A stretch of DNA of 64,000 nt from Lacihabitans soyangensis (GTDB taxonomy: Bacteria > Bacteroidota > Bacteroidia > Cytophagales > Spirosomataceae), in contig NZ_RJUF01000002.1 in NCBI RefSeq assembly GCF_024343775.1, positions 62,001 to 126,000 of the forward strand. The letters are read 5' to 3'. Within the stretch, counting starts at the first letter, position 1; every line of letters begins with the position of its first letter. A model generated the notes under the pieces. It worked only from the letters and a program-made list of their open reading frames with translations, searched no databases and was not told where the DNA came from. Made by a program: the position numbers and the translations under genes. This document shows, piece by piece, positions 1-7,523 of the stretch.

Positions 1-1428
1 AATTAATCCATTCAAAAGTAAGTTTTCAAAACCGAAAATGTAGCCTGTGTATTTCTCAATCAGGATAACAGCAAAGTAAGTAAGAATGGGAGATGCAATA
101 CAGATAAACGGTACATATTTATCGACCACGCCTCTTTTCGTATATATGCCATAGGCAAAAAGACCCAAAAGCGGGCCATAGGTATAACTGGCTATTTTGT
201 ACACTGCTGAAATAACATCCGAATTATTCAAGACATTGAAAATCAGAATAACTATTACAAAAATTACCGAAAACATGATATGCACACGGTTCTTGATTTT
301 TATCCTGTCTGCCTCTGGTTTATTTTCAACATCCATAAAGTCAATAGAAAATGCGGTGGTCAGAGCGGTTAGAGCAGAGTCTGAACTGGCATAGGTAGCC
401 GCAGTAATTCCTATCAAAAAAGTCACCCCTACCAGTATTCCGGCAAATCCAAAACTTGGGTCGCTGAATACTTTAAGGGCCATCATCGGGTATAAATCAT
501 CAGTATTGGTAGGCGTTGTTATTCCTTTTTGATTGGCATACATATAAAGTAAAGCACCTAAACTCAAGAACATTAGATTTACGATAACCAAGGTTACCGT
601 AAACCAAAACATATTTTTCTGGGCTTCTTTTATATTTTTGCAAGTAAGGTTTTTCTGCATCAAATCTTGATCCAAGCCAGTCATTACTATGGCGATAAAG
701 GCTCCACTAATGAAAAGTTTAAAGAAGTTCTTGCCATCGCCCCAACCACCATCAAAAAAGAACGTTTCAGACATTGGACTGGCATAAACTTGACCCAGCA
801 TTTCTCCAAAACCAAGATTCAATTGCTTGGTAATCAGATAAATTGTCATCGCAACAGCAGTAATTAAGAAGAATGTCTGTAATGTATCAGTGATTACGAT
901 TGTCTTTATACCTCCTTTGAAGGTGTACACCCATATTAATGCTATGGTTAAAACCACCGAAACCTCAAAAGGCACGCCAAGGGGATCATAAATGGCCAGC
1001 TGTAACACCTTGGCAGCTATGAAAAGACGTACAGCCGAACCCAAGGTTCTAGACAAAAGAAAGAAAGCCGAGCCTGTTTTGTAGGACCAAAAACCGTATC
1101 GGGTTTTGAGATATCCATAAATAGAAATGAGGTTAAGTCTATAATATAAAGGCATCAGGACCGTTCCGATGAAAACATATCCGGCTGTGAAACCCAAAAC
1201 CATTTGAAAATAAGAGAAGAATTTCGTACCCACAGCACCCGGGACCGAAACAAACGTTACGCCCGAAATGCTCGTGCCTATCATACCAAAAGCCACTAAC
1301 CACCAAGGCACAGATTTGTTGGCAGTAAAAAACGAATTGGAGTCGGCTCCTTTGGAGGTTTGTATAGATATTATGATAAGAATAAAGAAATAGACGAATA
1401 AAATTCCAAGTGCTAAATAGGGCGTCAT
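1..1428 (-). CDS. Sodium:solute symporter (SSS family), 3' end outside window
   Basis: The reading frame is open from the ATG at 1428 to base 1 (476 codons), so the C-terminus lies outside the window. It begins MTPYLALGILFVYFFILIII, followed by a hydrophilic stretch and the SSS-like core: a KSVPWWLVAFGMIGTSISG segment (TM2 region), at least ten further hydrophobic helices, and a SSDSALTALTTAFSIDF motif, the conserved helix 8 region that contributes to the sodium site in this family. Family members use the sodium gradient to import sugars, amino acids or other small solutes. The substrate cannot be read from sequence. The inner-membrane location is clear. No co-directional partner adjoins its 5' side closely. 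Confidence 0.9.
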   Translation of the reverse strand, partial: MTPYLALGILFVYFFILIIISIQTSKGADSNSFFTANKSVPWWLVAFGMIGTSISGVTFVSVPGAVGTKFFSYFQMVLGFTAGYVFIGTVLMPLYYRLNLISIYGYLKTRYGFWSYKTGSAFFLLSRTLGSAVRLFIAAKVLQLAIYDPLGVPFEVSVVLTIALIWVYTFKGGIKTIVITDTLQTFFLITAVAMTIYLITKQLNLGFGEMLGQVYASPMSETFFFDGGWGDGKNFFKLFISGAFIAIVMTGLDQDLMQKNLTCKNIKEAQKNMFWFTVTLVIVNLMFLSLGALLYMYANQKGITTPTNTDDLYPMMALKVFSDPSFGFAGILVGVTFLIGITAATYASSDSALTALTTAFSIDFMDVENKPEADRIKIKNRVHIMFSVIFVIVILIFNVLNNSDVISAVYKIASYTYGPLLGLFAYGIYTKRGVVDKYVPFICIASPILTYFAVILIEKYTGYIFGFENLLLNGLI

Positions 1429-1630
1429 AGAAAAGTTTTTTTGAAATACTTAGGCAAATATGTGGCAAAAAATGCAAAATTCTCCTTTTTGATTCAGAAT
1501 ATTACATTTTCAAACCTCTCCCTTGAAGCATAACTTGGAAATTGTTTCTGCAATCAAACAAAATCTGACTGCTAATCCGAGTCTTCATTTTTAGAAATTC
1601 TGGTTTTACTCTTAGCTGCTTTAGAAAATT

Positions 1631-1933
1631 CTAATCAAATTCAGAGAACAAAAAAGTTCTCCTTCGAGATATCTTAAAACAATTTCCATTCTGCAAATAC
1701 GCATACATTTTACCAGCTTCATTTTTTACTTTGCCCAAAAAATCGGTATTTATTATAATTGATCGATTTATTCTCAGAAAGTTAGAAGGAAGTTTATGTT
1801 TTTTTTCGAAATGCCCTAATGCATAGCTTGAATAAAAACTAGTGCCATCTTTAAAATAAATTGTAGTGTAATTTATATCTGCCACTAAATGTATTATTTC
1901 ATTCGGAACAATTTCCCGTGTTTTAGTTTTCAT
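1631..1933 (-). CDS. Stand-alone LytTR DNA-binding domain protein
   Basis: This 100-residue protein consists almost entirely of a LytTR domain. The pattern is IIHLVADINYTTIYFKDG, then a central HFEKKHKL..FLRINRSIIIN block and a C-terminal KISRRR basic strand, all typical of LytTR domains. There is no receiver or sensor domain, so it is a one-domain regulator or is activated by a partner. LytTR proteins bind direct repeats upstream of target promoters in other bacteria. A 30-bp inverted repeat lies just upstream of the start codon (1953-1982). The genes upstream on the same strand encode surface proteins and Lnt, with a 60-bp gap, so joint transcription is possible but unproven. Confidence 0.85.
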   Translation of the reverse strand: MKTKTREIVPNEIIHLVADINYTTIYFKDGTSFYSSYALGHFEKKHKLPSNFLRINRSIIINTDFLGKVKNEAGKMYAYLQNGNCFKISRRRTFLFSEFD

Positions 1934-1952
1934 GATTTATATAAGTGAGAAT

Positions 1953-1982
1953 GGGAGATAAACTTTCGAAATTTATCTTCCC
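1953..1982. promoter_or_regulatory. 30-bp near-perfect inverted repeat upstream of LytTR gene
   Basis: The two 15-base arms read GGGAGATAAACTTTC and GAAATTTATCTTCCC, centred on TTTCGAAA, with slight register slips in each arm. It lies 20 bp upstream of the LytTR start codon and 12 bp downstream of the stop codon of the preceding gene. No U-tract follows on either strand, which argues against a simple intrinsic terminator. An operator for the LytTR protein itself or a 5'-leader hairpin are the alternatives. Confidence 0.45.
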
Positions 1983-1993
1983 TTCTAAAATTA

Positions 1994-2605
1994 TCAATTA
2001 CCAAATTTCTTCTTCAATTCCTCAATTTCCTTTTGTTGCTGTATGGTATAGAGCGTCAGCTCCTCCACTTTTTCGAGCAATTTAGAAACCATTTCATCTA
2101 TAGAAACGCCATTTTTTACCACTTCTTGAGCCGAAGGAACATTTGGTAAATGTTTGTTTTCGTTGATGAATTTTGATACCTCTTGCAATGGCATGAGCTT
2201 GTAAGTCTTGTCAAAAACCTTATCCGACCACTGATTTTCGTTTTCATATTTCATCTTAAAGGAATTCAACACAAACAAGCCTTTTTCGTCTAGTTCAAGG
2301 AAGTTGCGGTCGTTGATTTTGAATGCAGGAGAATTATAGGCGGTACGCATGTTAAAAACACCTTTTACGTCGAGGCGATATCTCGGATTCGAAAGGCCAA
2401 TACCGACTTTCACAAGAGCGGTATCTCCCAACACAAGGCCATCATCAACAGAAACTTTCGCATTATAACCTAAGGCCGAAGCTCGTTCTAAAGAGTTTTG
2501 ATTCAAACCTACTCCACCAGCGTATCTGCCAAAATAGCTGGCACTTTGCCCAAATGATTGCAAACTAATCAACAGTAATACGGAATAAAGGAATGTTTTT
2601 TTCAT
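1994..2605 (-). CDS. Secreted coiled-coil protein with tail-fibre/S74-like C-terminus
   Basis: A signal peptide (MKKTFLYSVLLLISLQSFGQ) is followed by GRYAGGVGLNQNSLERASALGYNA and VGIGLSNPRYRLDVKG, motifs typical of Bacteroidota surface proteins related to phage tail-fibre domains. The C-terminus carries INENKHLPNVPSAQEVVKNG and a final heptad coiled coil (residues ~165-203, ISIDEM..LLEKVEELTLYTIQQQKEIEELKKK). This last block is very common at the end of exported proteins with an S74-like chaperone region, but at 203 residues the full peptidase region is absent. It starts 4 bp after lnt stops and is probably cotranscribed with it. Function unknown; a trimeric surface fibre is my inference. Confidence 0.7.
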   Translation of the reverse strand: MKKTFLYSVLLLISLQSFGQSASYFGRYAGGVGLNQNSLERASALGYNAKVSVDDGLVLGDTALVKVGIGLSNPRYRLDVKGVFNMRTAYNSPAFKINDRNFLELDEKGLFVLNSFKMKYENENQWSDKVFDKTYKLMPLQEVSKFINENKHLPNVPSAQEVVKNGVSIDEMVSKLLEKVEELTLYTIQQQKEIEELKKKFGN

Positions 2606-2609
2606 GATT

Positions 2610-4148
2610 TTAAACGGTTTTATTTTTCTTAAATAATTCGAAATAAAAAATTAAAAGTATTAACGAGACCAAAACACATCCAAGAAAGAACCTTGGGTGC
2701 TTGGTATAAAAGCTTTTTTTTGTATTGCACAGAACTTCTTGGGTACTATATTCAGTAGTGAACCAAGGGATTTTACCATAGATTTTACCGAATGGATCAA
2801 TAAAACAAGAAATGCCACCATTTGAACATCTAGCTATGGTTCTACGGTTTTCGATGGCTCTTAAGCGTGTAAAGCTCAACAATTGCTTGGCTCCTGCAGT
2901 TTTGCCAAACCAAGCATCGTTGTTCATCAGGGCTATAAATTCGGCATTTTGCATGACTAAAGTGGCTATTTTTTCAGGGTGCATTTGCTCCCAACAAATA
3001 CTTAAGGCCACTTTAAAGTTTTCATTATCAAAATTTTTATAATCAAAAACTAAAGGTTCTTTGCCTCTTTCCATTGCCGAACCTCTAAGCGTAGGTGTTT
3101 TTTCAAAATAAGGCATGAGCTCTACAAACGGCAAACCGTATTGTTTTTGATATACTTTTACATCGCTGGATTTAATTTTTAATGAGTCCCAAAACATGGC
3201 CAATTGTGGTGTAAAAACCAATGCATTGTTTCTAAAAACAGCCTTATTACTAATATCGGGGTACTCCGCATAACCGATAGCCACCGAGGTTTGCCAAGCT
3301 GCAATAGATTTTTTTGTAAAGTCCAATAATACCGAATCTTGAAAAAGCGAAAGCGGAAATGCCGTCTCGGGCAAAAGCAATAAATCTGGCTGGGTATTTT
3401 TTACAGCTGAATCTGATAAGCTTACGATTTGATCAAATGTTTTTTGGGCCGTCAAACTATCTTGATGGTAGCTGTCAATGTTAGTTTGAATCAAACTTAC
3501 TTTTGTCTTTTTGTTTGATGAACTCAGAACGCTTTTTGGATTTAAAGAAACCACGTAAAAAGAATACAAAAGCGGAACTAACAGCCAAATAAATAGATAA
3601 GCAAAGTTTTTAACTTTCCTATTTGCTAAAGCTAGTGCTAATAAACTGTTCATCATTACCACCCAAAAACTAATGCCCCACATTCCTGTAAGATCTGCAA
3701 ACTGAACCAGCCAAGTGTTATTTGCCTGTGTGTAGGGCAACATGTAGATTTGTAAACTATGCGGTACTTGGTGGGCCAGGAAATCTAAAAGTGTCCATAA
3801 AAATGGAAGTAGCAGCAGAGCTTTTCTCCAACCGAATCTTTTTTTCGAATAATAAAAACCACATAATGGTGCTAACAAAAACAAAAACTGAGAAAATACA
3901 CAGATCAAAAATGCTGAAAAACTATATAGATTTACCCACCAAGCCTCTACCGACATGGTAATAATGCAGAGTAAACTTGCCTTCACAAGATATATTTTAA
4001 AAGCATTACTTTTTTGGTTTTCGAGCAAAAAAGGAACGAATGCAATCCAAGCCAAAATACCCGATGGAATTGGATGATAGCTAGGATATGACAAGCCTAA
4101 TAGAATTCCGCTGAGTATCCAAGAATATTTTATTAAAATTTTGGTCAT
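2610..4148 (-). CDS. lnt: Apolipoprotein N-acyltransferase
   Basis: Lnt adds the third acyl chain to the N-terminal cysteine of lipoproteins in the inner membrane. The 512-residue protein has about seven hydrophobic helices in residues 5-205, a nitrilase-fold domain at ~215-480 and a final membrane helix. The Glu-Lys-Cys triad is visible: Glu261 (LLLLPETAFP), Lys335 (YQKQYGLPFVE) and Cys385 (SICWEQMHPE), at positions very close to those of E. coli Lnt (267, 335, 387). Its ATG overlaps the stop codon of the upstream secreted-protein gene (TAATG), suggesting translational coupling. A broken copy of its 5' end lies at 5736-5867. Confidence 0.95.
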   Translation of the reverse strand: MTKILIKYSWILSGILLGLSYPSYHPIPSGILAWIAFVPFLLENQKSNAFKIYLVKASLLCIITMSVEAWWVNLYSFSAFLICVFSQFLFLLAPLCGFYYSKKRFGWRKALLLLPFLWTLLDFLAHQVPHSLQIYMLPYTQANNTWLVQFADLTGMWGISFWVVMMNSLLALALANRKVKNFAYLFIWLLVPLLYSFYVVSLNPKSVLSSSNKKTKVSLIQTNIDSYHQDSLTAQKTFDQIVSLSDSAVKNTQPDLLLLPETAFPLSLFQDSVLLDFTKKSIAAWQTSVAIGYAEYPDISNKAVFRNNALVFTPQLAMFWDSLKIKSSDVKVYQKQYGLPFVELMPYFEKTPTLRGSAMERGKEPLVFDYKNFDNENFKVALSICWEQMHPEKIATLVMQNAEFIALMNNDAWFGKTAGAKQLLSFTRLRAIENRRTIARCSNGGISCFIDPFGKIYGKIPWFTTEYSTQEVLCNTKKSFYTKHPRFFLGCVLVSLILLIFYFELFKKNKTV

Positions 4149-5623
4149 TATTTTATATCAAAAACATAACTAAAGCGAGCATTTGACTTCCCTTTATTCA
4201 TTTCTTTAACTTCAAAACCTTCAGGTGTTTTCTTAGATACAAATAACCCTTTTCCTTCACCTTCCATTTGTAGATTGATGATCAAGTCTTCAGGATTGTC
4301 AACTTTCCTATTAAATTTTATAAAAGCCACACCTTTTTTAAGATTCGCAAAACCACTTTGTTTTATTATGCTGGTAGTAGTTGGAGTTGTAGATTCGGCA
4401 GAGATTCTTGCAGAAGGGCTTGATCCCATTATCCGCCAGCCACTTCCATCAAAATAATAAAACCCAGGAGTTTCATCAACCTGATAAATCAACAACCCTT
4501 CAGCTGGAGAGGCAGGACGATTGGCCTTTGCAATGCGAGGAATCAAAACGCCCATATTTTCACTTTTTACATCTAAAATGGCAGATGGATCAGCGGTGTC
4601 GTTGTCAGTATTTATAGTTACGCCTTTGCTGTCATTATTGAGTTTTACGTCGTTTCCTTCGGATAATAGTGCGGTAGGAATAATTTCTCGATATTGGAAT
4701 TTGCTGACGGTCACAGTTCCACTGGTAGCAGATACTGTTCCTGTAAAATACACTCCTTCACGCGTCATAAAGGTAATTTGATTGGTGGTAGATTGCAGGG
4801 TAAATGGATTACTTTCTGTAGTTCTGGTGTAGCGTTGATTTACAATGCTTAATCTCAAACAGTTTAGCACACCATCAGGCGTAGATATGGTACCGAATGC
4901 ATCGGCGGTTATGGTTTGTACATATCTAGTGAGTGATAAATTTGTCTCATAATCTTCTTCTTCTATAGTTGATACGAATACATCTCCCAAGTCTAGTGGT
5001 ACATCAGAATATTCATAGTTGGGTTCATCAAATGTATCATCCTCACCAAATTCAAGGTCGTAGCTAGTGCCTAGTTGGTCAATTCCATCACCATCAATAA
5101 AATAGTGATCATATACATCCATAAGTCGATCGTTGAAGTCAAAATATTTAGTGACCATAACCTTATTGGCACCTACAATACCTAAACCAGCAGGTACACT
5201 ACTTGGAGCGATAAAGTCGCTTCGACCAGCACCAACAAAATACGTATACAAATTGGCTGGAAGTGTCCATGTTTGTGGCGTTGAACTATTTGCCGTACCT
5301 ATATTCATACTAAAAGATTTACTGTTGGTTTCATATAAAAGCCAAGTATTACCCACAGCCGAAATAGCATTAAAATCCGCAAGGCTTATAGAAATGGCAG
5401 AATTGGTCTGTTGCACGGATTTTTGCTCTGTAGTTTGCTTTAAATTTAAGGAGCTTACATCAAAAGTCTGGAGCCTTTTTGATTGAGATAGCGTAGAATT
5501 TGATGCAATTCTAGAATTAGCACCGCCGCTATTTAAAACTGCACCAGCATATGAGGTAAAGTTCATGAACAGTATAAAAAATCCAACTAGAATTGATTTC
5601 CTAATTTTAAAGTATGTTTTCAT
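4148..5623 (-). CDS. Secreted protein, paralogue A of a tandem pair
   Basis: A 491-residue exported protein. I use the ATG at 5623 because it places a signal peptide (MKTYFKIRKSILVGFFILFM) at the terminus; an upstream TTG at 5671 is less likely. Residues ~60-345 form an acidic beta-rich region without a domain I recognise. Residues ~345-410 match the Bacteroidota surface motif DPSAILDVKS..GVLIPR..ASPAEGLLIYQ..GFYYFDGSGW. The C-terminal ~80 residues are lysine-rich and contain no clear T9SS sorting signal. Most of it is nearly identical to the gene at 5867-7354, except for the signal peptide region and a block at 4402-4565. It ends in a TAATG overlap with lnt. Function unknown. Confidence 0.8.
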   Translation of the reverse strand: MKTYFKIRKSILVGFFILFMNFTSYAGAVLNSGGANSRIASNSTLSQSKRLQTFDVSSLNLKQTTEQKSVQQTNSAISISLADFNAISAVGNTWLLYETNSKSFSMNIGTANSSTPQTWTLPANLYTYFVGAGRSDFIAPSSVPAGLGIVGANKVMVTKYFDFNDRLMDVYDHYFIDGDGIDQLGTSYDLEFGEDDTFDEPNYEYSDVPLDLGDVFVSTIEEEDYETNLSLTRYVQTITADAFGTISTPDGVLNCLRLSIVNQRYTRTTESNPFTLQSTTNQITFMTREGVYFTGTVSATSGTVTVSKFQYREIIPTALLSEGNDVKLNNDSKGVTINTDNDTADPSAILDVKSENMGVLIPRIAKANRPASPAEGLLIYQVDETPGFYYFDGSGWRIMGSSPSARISAESTTPTTTSIIKQSGFANLKKGVAFIKFNRKVDNPEDLIINLQMEGEGKGLFVSKKTPEGFEVKEMNKGKSNARFSYVFDIK

Positions 5624-5735
5624 AATATTTGAATAGATTATGGGCTTAAAATTTTTACAAACAAATATCAAGGGTACATAAATTCCTAAAAATCAGTAAG
5701 GACAAAGTGTGGACAAGTCGAAAGATTTATATAAT

Positions 5736-5867
5736 TTAACTTATAAAATAGGAGAAGGAACCAAACCATGCCAATATACACGATTTAAAACGATCATAGC
5801 CAGGATATGAGAGACCCAATAGCAATCCGCTAAGTATCCAAGAATATTTGAGTATTCTTTCAGTCAT
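5736..5867 (-). pseudogene. Truncated lnt 5' fragment (duplication relic)
   Basis: Read from the ATG at 5867, the frame gives MTERILKYSWILSGLLLGLS followed by YPGY, matching the Lnt N-terminus (MTKILIKYSWILSGILLGLS, then YPSY). Similarity fades near ILAW, and the frame stops at 5736 after 43 residues. The start overlaps the stop of the upstream secreted paralogue in the same TAATG arrangement as the intact pair at 4148. It has no catalytic domain, so it is a relic of the tandem duplication. At most it would yield a short single-helix peptide. Confidence 0.85.
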
Positions 5868-7354
5868 TATTTTATATCAAAAACATAACTAAAGCGAGCA
5901 TTTGACTTGCCTTTATTTACCTCTCTTACTTCAAAACCTTCAGGTGTTTTCTTGGATACAAACAATCCTTTTCCTTCACCTTCCATTTGTAGATTGATGA
6001 TCAAGTCTTCAGGATTGTCAACTTTCCTATTAAATTTTATAAAAGCCACACCTTTTTTAAGATTCGCAAAACCACTTTGTTTTATTATGCTGGTAGTAGT
6101 TGGAGTTGTAGATTCGGCAGAAATACGAGCTGATGTTGTTGGTGTAGAACCTAGTCTTTGCCAAGTAGTGCCATCATAATAATAAAAACCTGAGGTATTG
6201 TCAATCTGATAAATCAAAAGCCCAGTGGCAGGAGAGCTTGGGCGGTTTGCTTCTGCTATACGAGGAATCAAAATTCCTAAATTGTTATCTTTGATATCTA
6301 GAATGGCAGAAGGATGAGCGGTGTCATTGTCAGTATTTATGGTTACGCCTTTGCTGTCATTATTGAGTTTTACGTCGTTTCCTTCGGATAATAGTGCAGT
6401 AGGAATAATTTCTCGATATTGGAATTTGCTGACGGTCACAGTTCCACCGGTAGCAGATACTGTTCCTGTAAAATAGACCCCTTCACGCGTCATAAAGGTA
6501 ATTTGATTGGTGGTAGATTGCAGGGTAAATGGATTACTTTCTGTAGTTCTTGTGTAGCGTTGATTTACAATGCTTAATCTCAAACAGTTTAGCACACCAT
6601 CAGGCGTAGATATGGTACCAAATGCATCGGCGGTTATGGTTTGTACATATCTAGTGAGTGATAAATTTGTCTCATAATCTTTTTCTTCTATAGTTGATAC
6701 GAATACATCTCCCAAGTCAAGTGGTACATCAGAATATTCATAGTTGGGTTCATCAAATGTATCATCCTCACCAAATTCAAGATCGTAGCTAGTACCTAGT
6801 TGGTCAATTCCATCACCATCTATAAAATAATGACCATATACATCCATTGGTCGATCGTTGAAGTCAAAATATTTAGTGACCATAACCTTATTGGCACCTA
6901 CAATACCTAAACCAGCAGGTACACTACTTGGAGCGATAAAGTCGCTTCGACCAGCACCAATAAAATACGTATATAAATTGGCTGGAAGTGTCCATGTTTG
7001 TGGCGTTGAACTATTTGCCGTACCTATATTCATACTAAAAGATTCACTGTCGGTTTTATATAAAAGCCAGGTATTACCCACAGCCGAAATGGCATTAAAG
7101 TCTGCAAGGCTTATAGAAATGGCAGAATTGGTTTGTTGCACGGATTTTTGTTCTAAATTTTTGTTTAGATTTAGGGCACTCACATCATAGGTTTGGAGTC
7201 TTTTCGATGAAGTTAGTACTGTACTTGATATACGACTTGAATTCACATGACATCCACAATCTGGAACATGGCTAACGCCGAAGCAGTTAAAATTAAGAAA
7301 AATTGAAAATAATGTAGCTATAAGTGTTTTTCTACTTTTTAAAAAAGAATTCAT
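5867..7354 (-). CDS. Secreted protein, paralogue B of a tandem pair
   Basis: A 495-residue exported protein. The ATG at 7354 gives a signal peptide (MNSFLKSRKTLIATLFSIFL). It differs from paralogue A in the first ~75 residues, where B carries a CGCH sequence just after the signal peptide. It is then almost identical over ~270 residues, diverges across the IPR...GLLIYQ...FYYYDG block (about 6123-6293), and is again nearly identical to the C-terminus. The upstream region is also duplicated. No catalytic motif recognised. The role is unknown; a surface adhesin or matrix protein is only a guess. Confidence 0.8.
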   Translation of the reverse strand: MNSFLKSRKTLIATLFSIFLNFNCFGVSHVPDCGCHVNSSRISSTVLTSSKRLQTYDVSALNLNKNLEQKSVQQTNSAISISLADFNAISAVGNTWLLYKTDSESFSMNIGTANSSTPQTWTLPANLYTYFIGAGRSDFIAPSSVPAGLGIVGANKVMVTKYFDFNDRPMDVYGHYFIDGDGIDQLGTSYDLEFGEDDTFDEPNYEYSDVPLDLGDVFVSTIEEKDYETNLSLTRYVQTITADAFGTISTPDGVLNCLRLSIVNQRYTRTTESNPFTLQSTTNQITFMTREGVYFTGTVSATGGTVTVSKFQYREIIPTALLSEGNDVKLNNDSKGVTINTDNDTAHPSAILDIKDNNLGILIPRIAEANRPSSPATGLLIYQIDNTSGFYYYDGTTWQRLGSTPTTSARISAESTTPTTTSIIKQSGFANLKKGVAFIKFNRKVDNPEDLIINLQMEGEGKGLFVSKKTPEGFEVREVNKGKSNARFSYVFDIK

Positions 7355-7523
7355 ATTTTTTGAATAGATTATTGACATAAAACTTTCACAAAAAAATAGT
7401 CTGAGTACTCAAATTCCTAGTAGCAAACATGGACAAAGTGTAGACAAGTCGAAAGATTTATAAAGTTCAACTTAAAAGAAATTAGATCTTAATAATTGCT
7501 AATAAAAAAAGAACGGTTTTAGC

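Larger units (their letters stand above)
4061..7470. repeat. Tandem duplication of [upstream region - secreted gene - lnt 5' end]
   Basis: Two copies of about 1.7 kb lie head to tail. Matching landmarks are GACAAAGTGTGGACAAGTCG at 5701 against GACAAAGTGTAGACAAGTCG at 7432 (upstream regions), the two secreted genes, the shared TAATG junction (4146-4150 and 5865-5869), and the first ~40 codons of lnt. Long blocks are identical or nearly so, for example 4251-4400 against 5970-6120. The signal-peptide regions and 4402-4565 against 6123-6293 are strongly diverged. Confidence 0.85.

Noticed and set aside
1994-7354. Prophage remnant suggested by the tail-fibre-like protein
   Set aside because: No other phage gene is present. 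The S74/tail-fibre-like motifs are common in ordinary Bacteroidota surface proteins, and all three have signal peptides.
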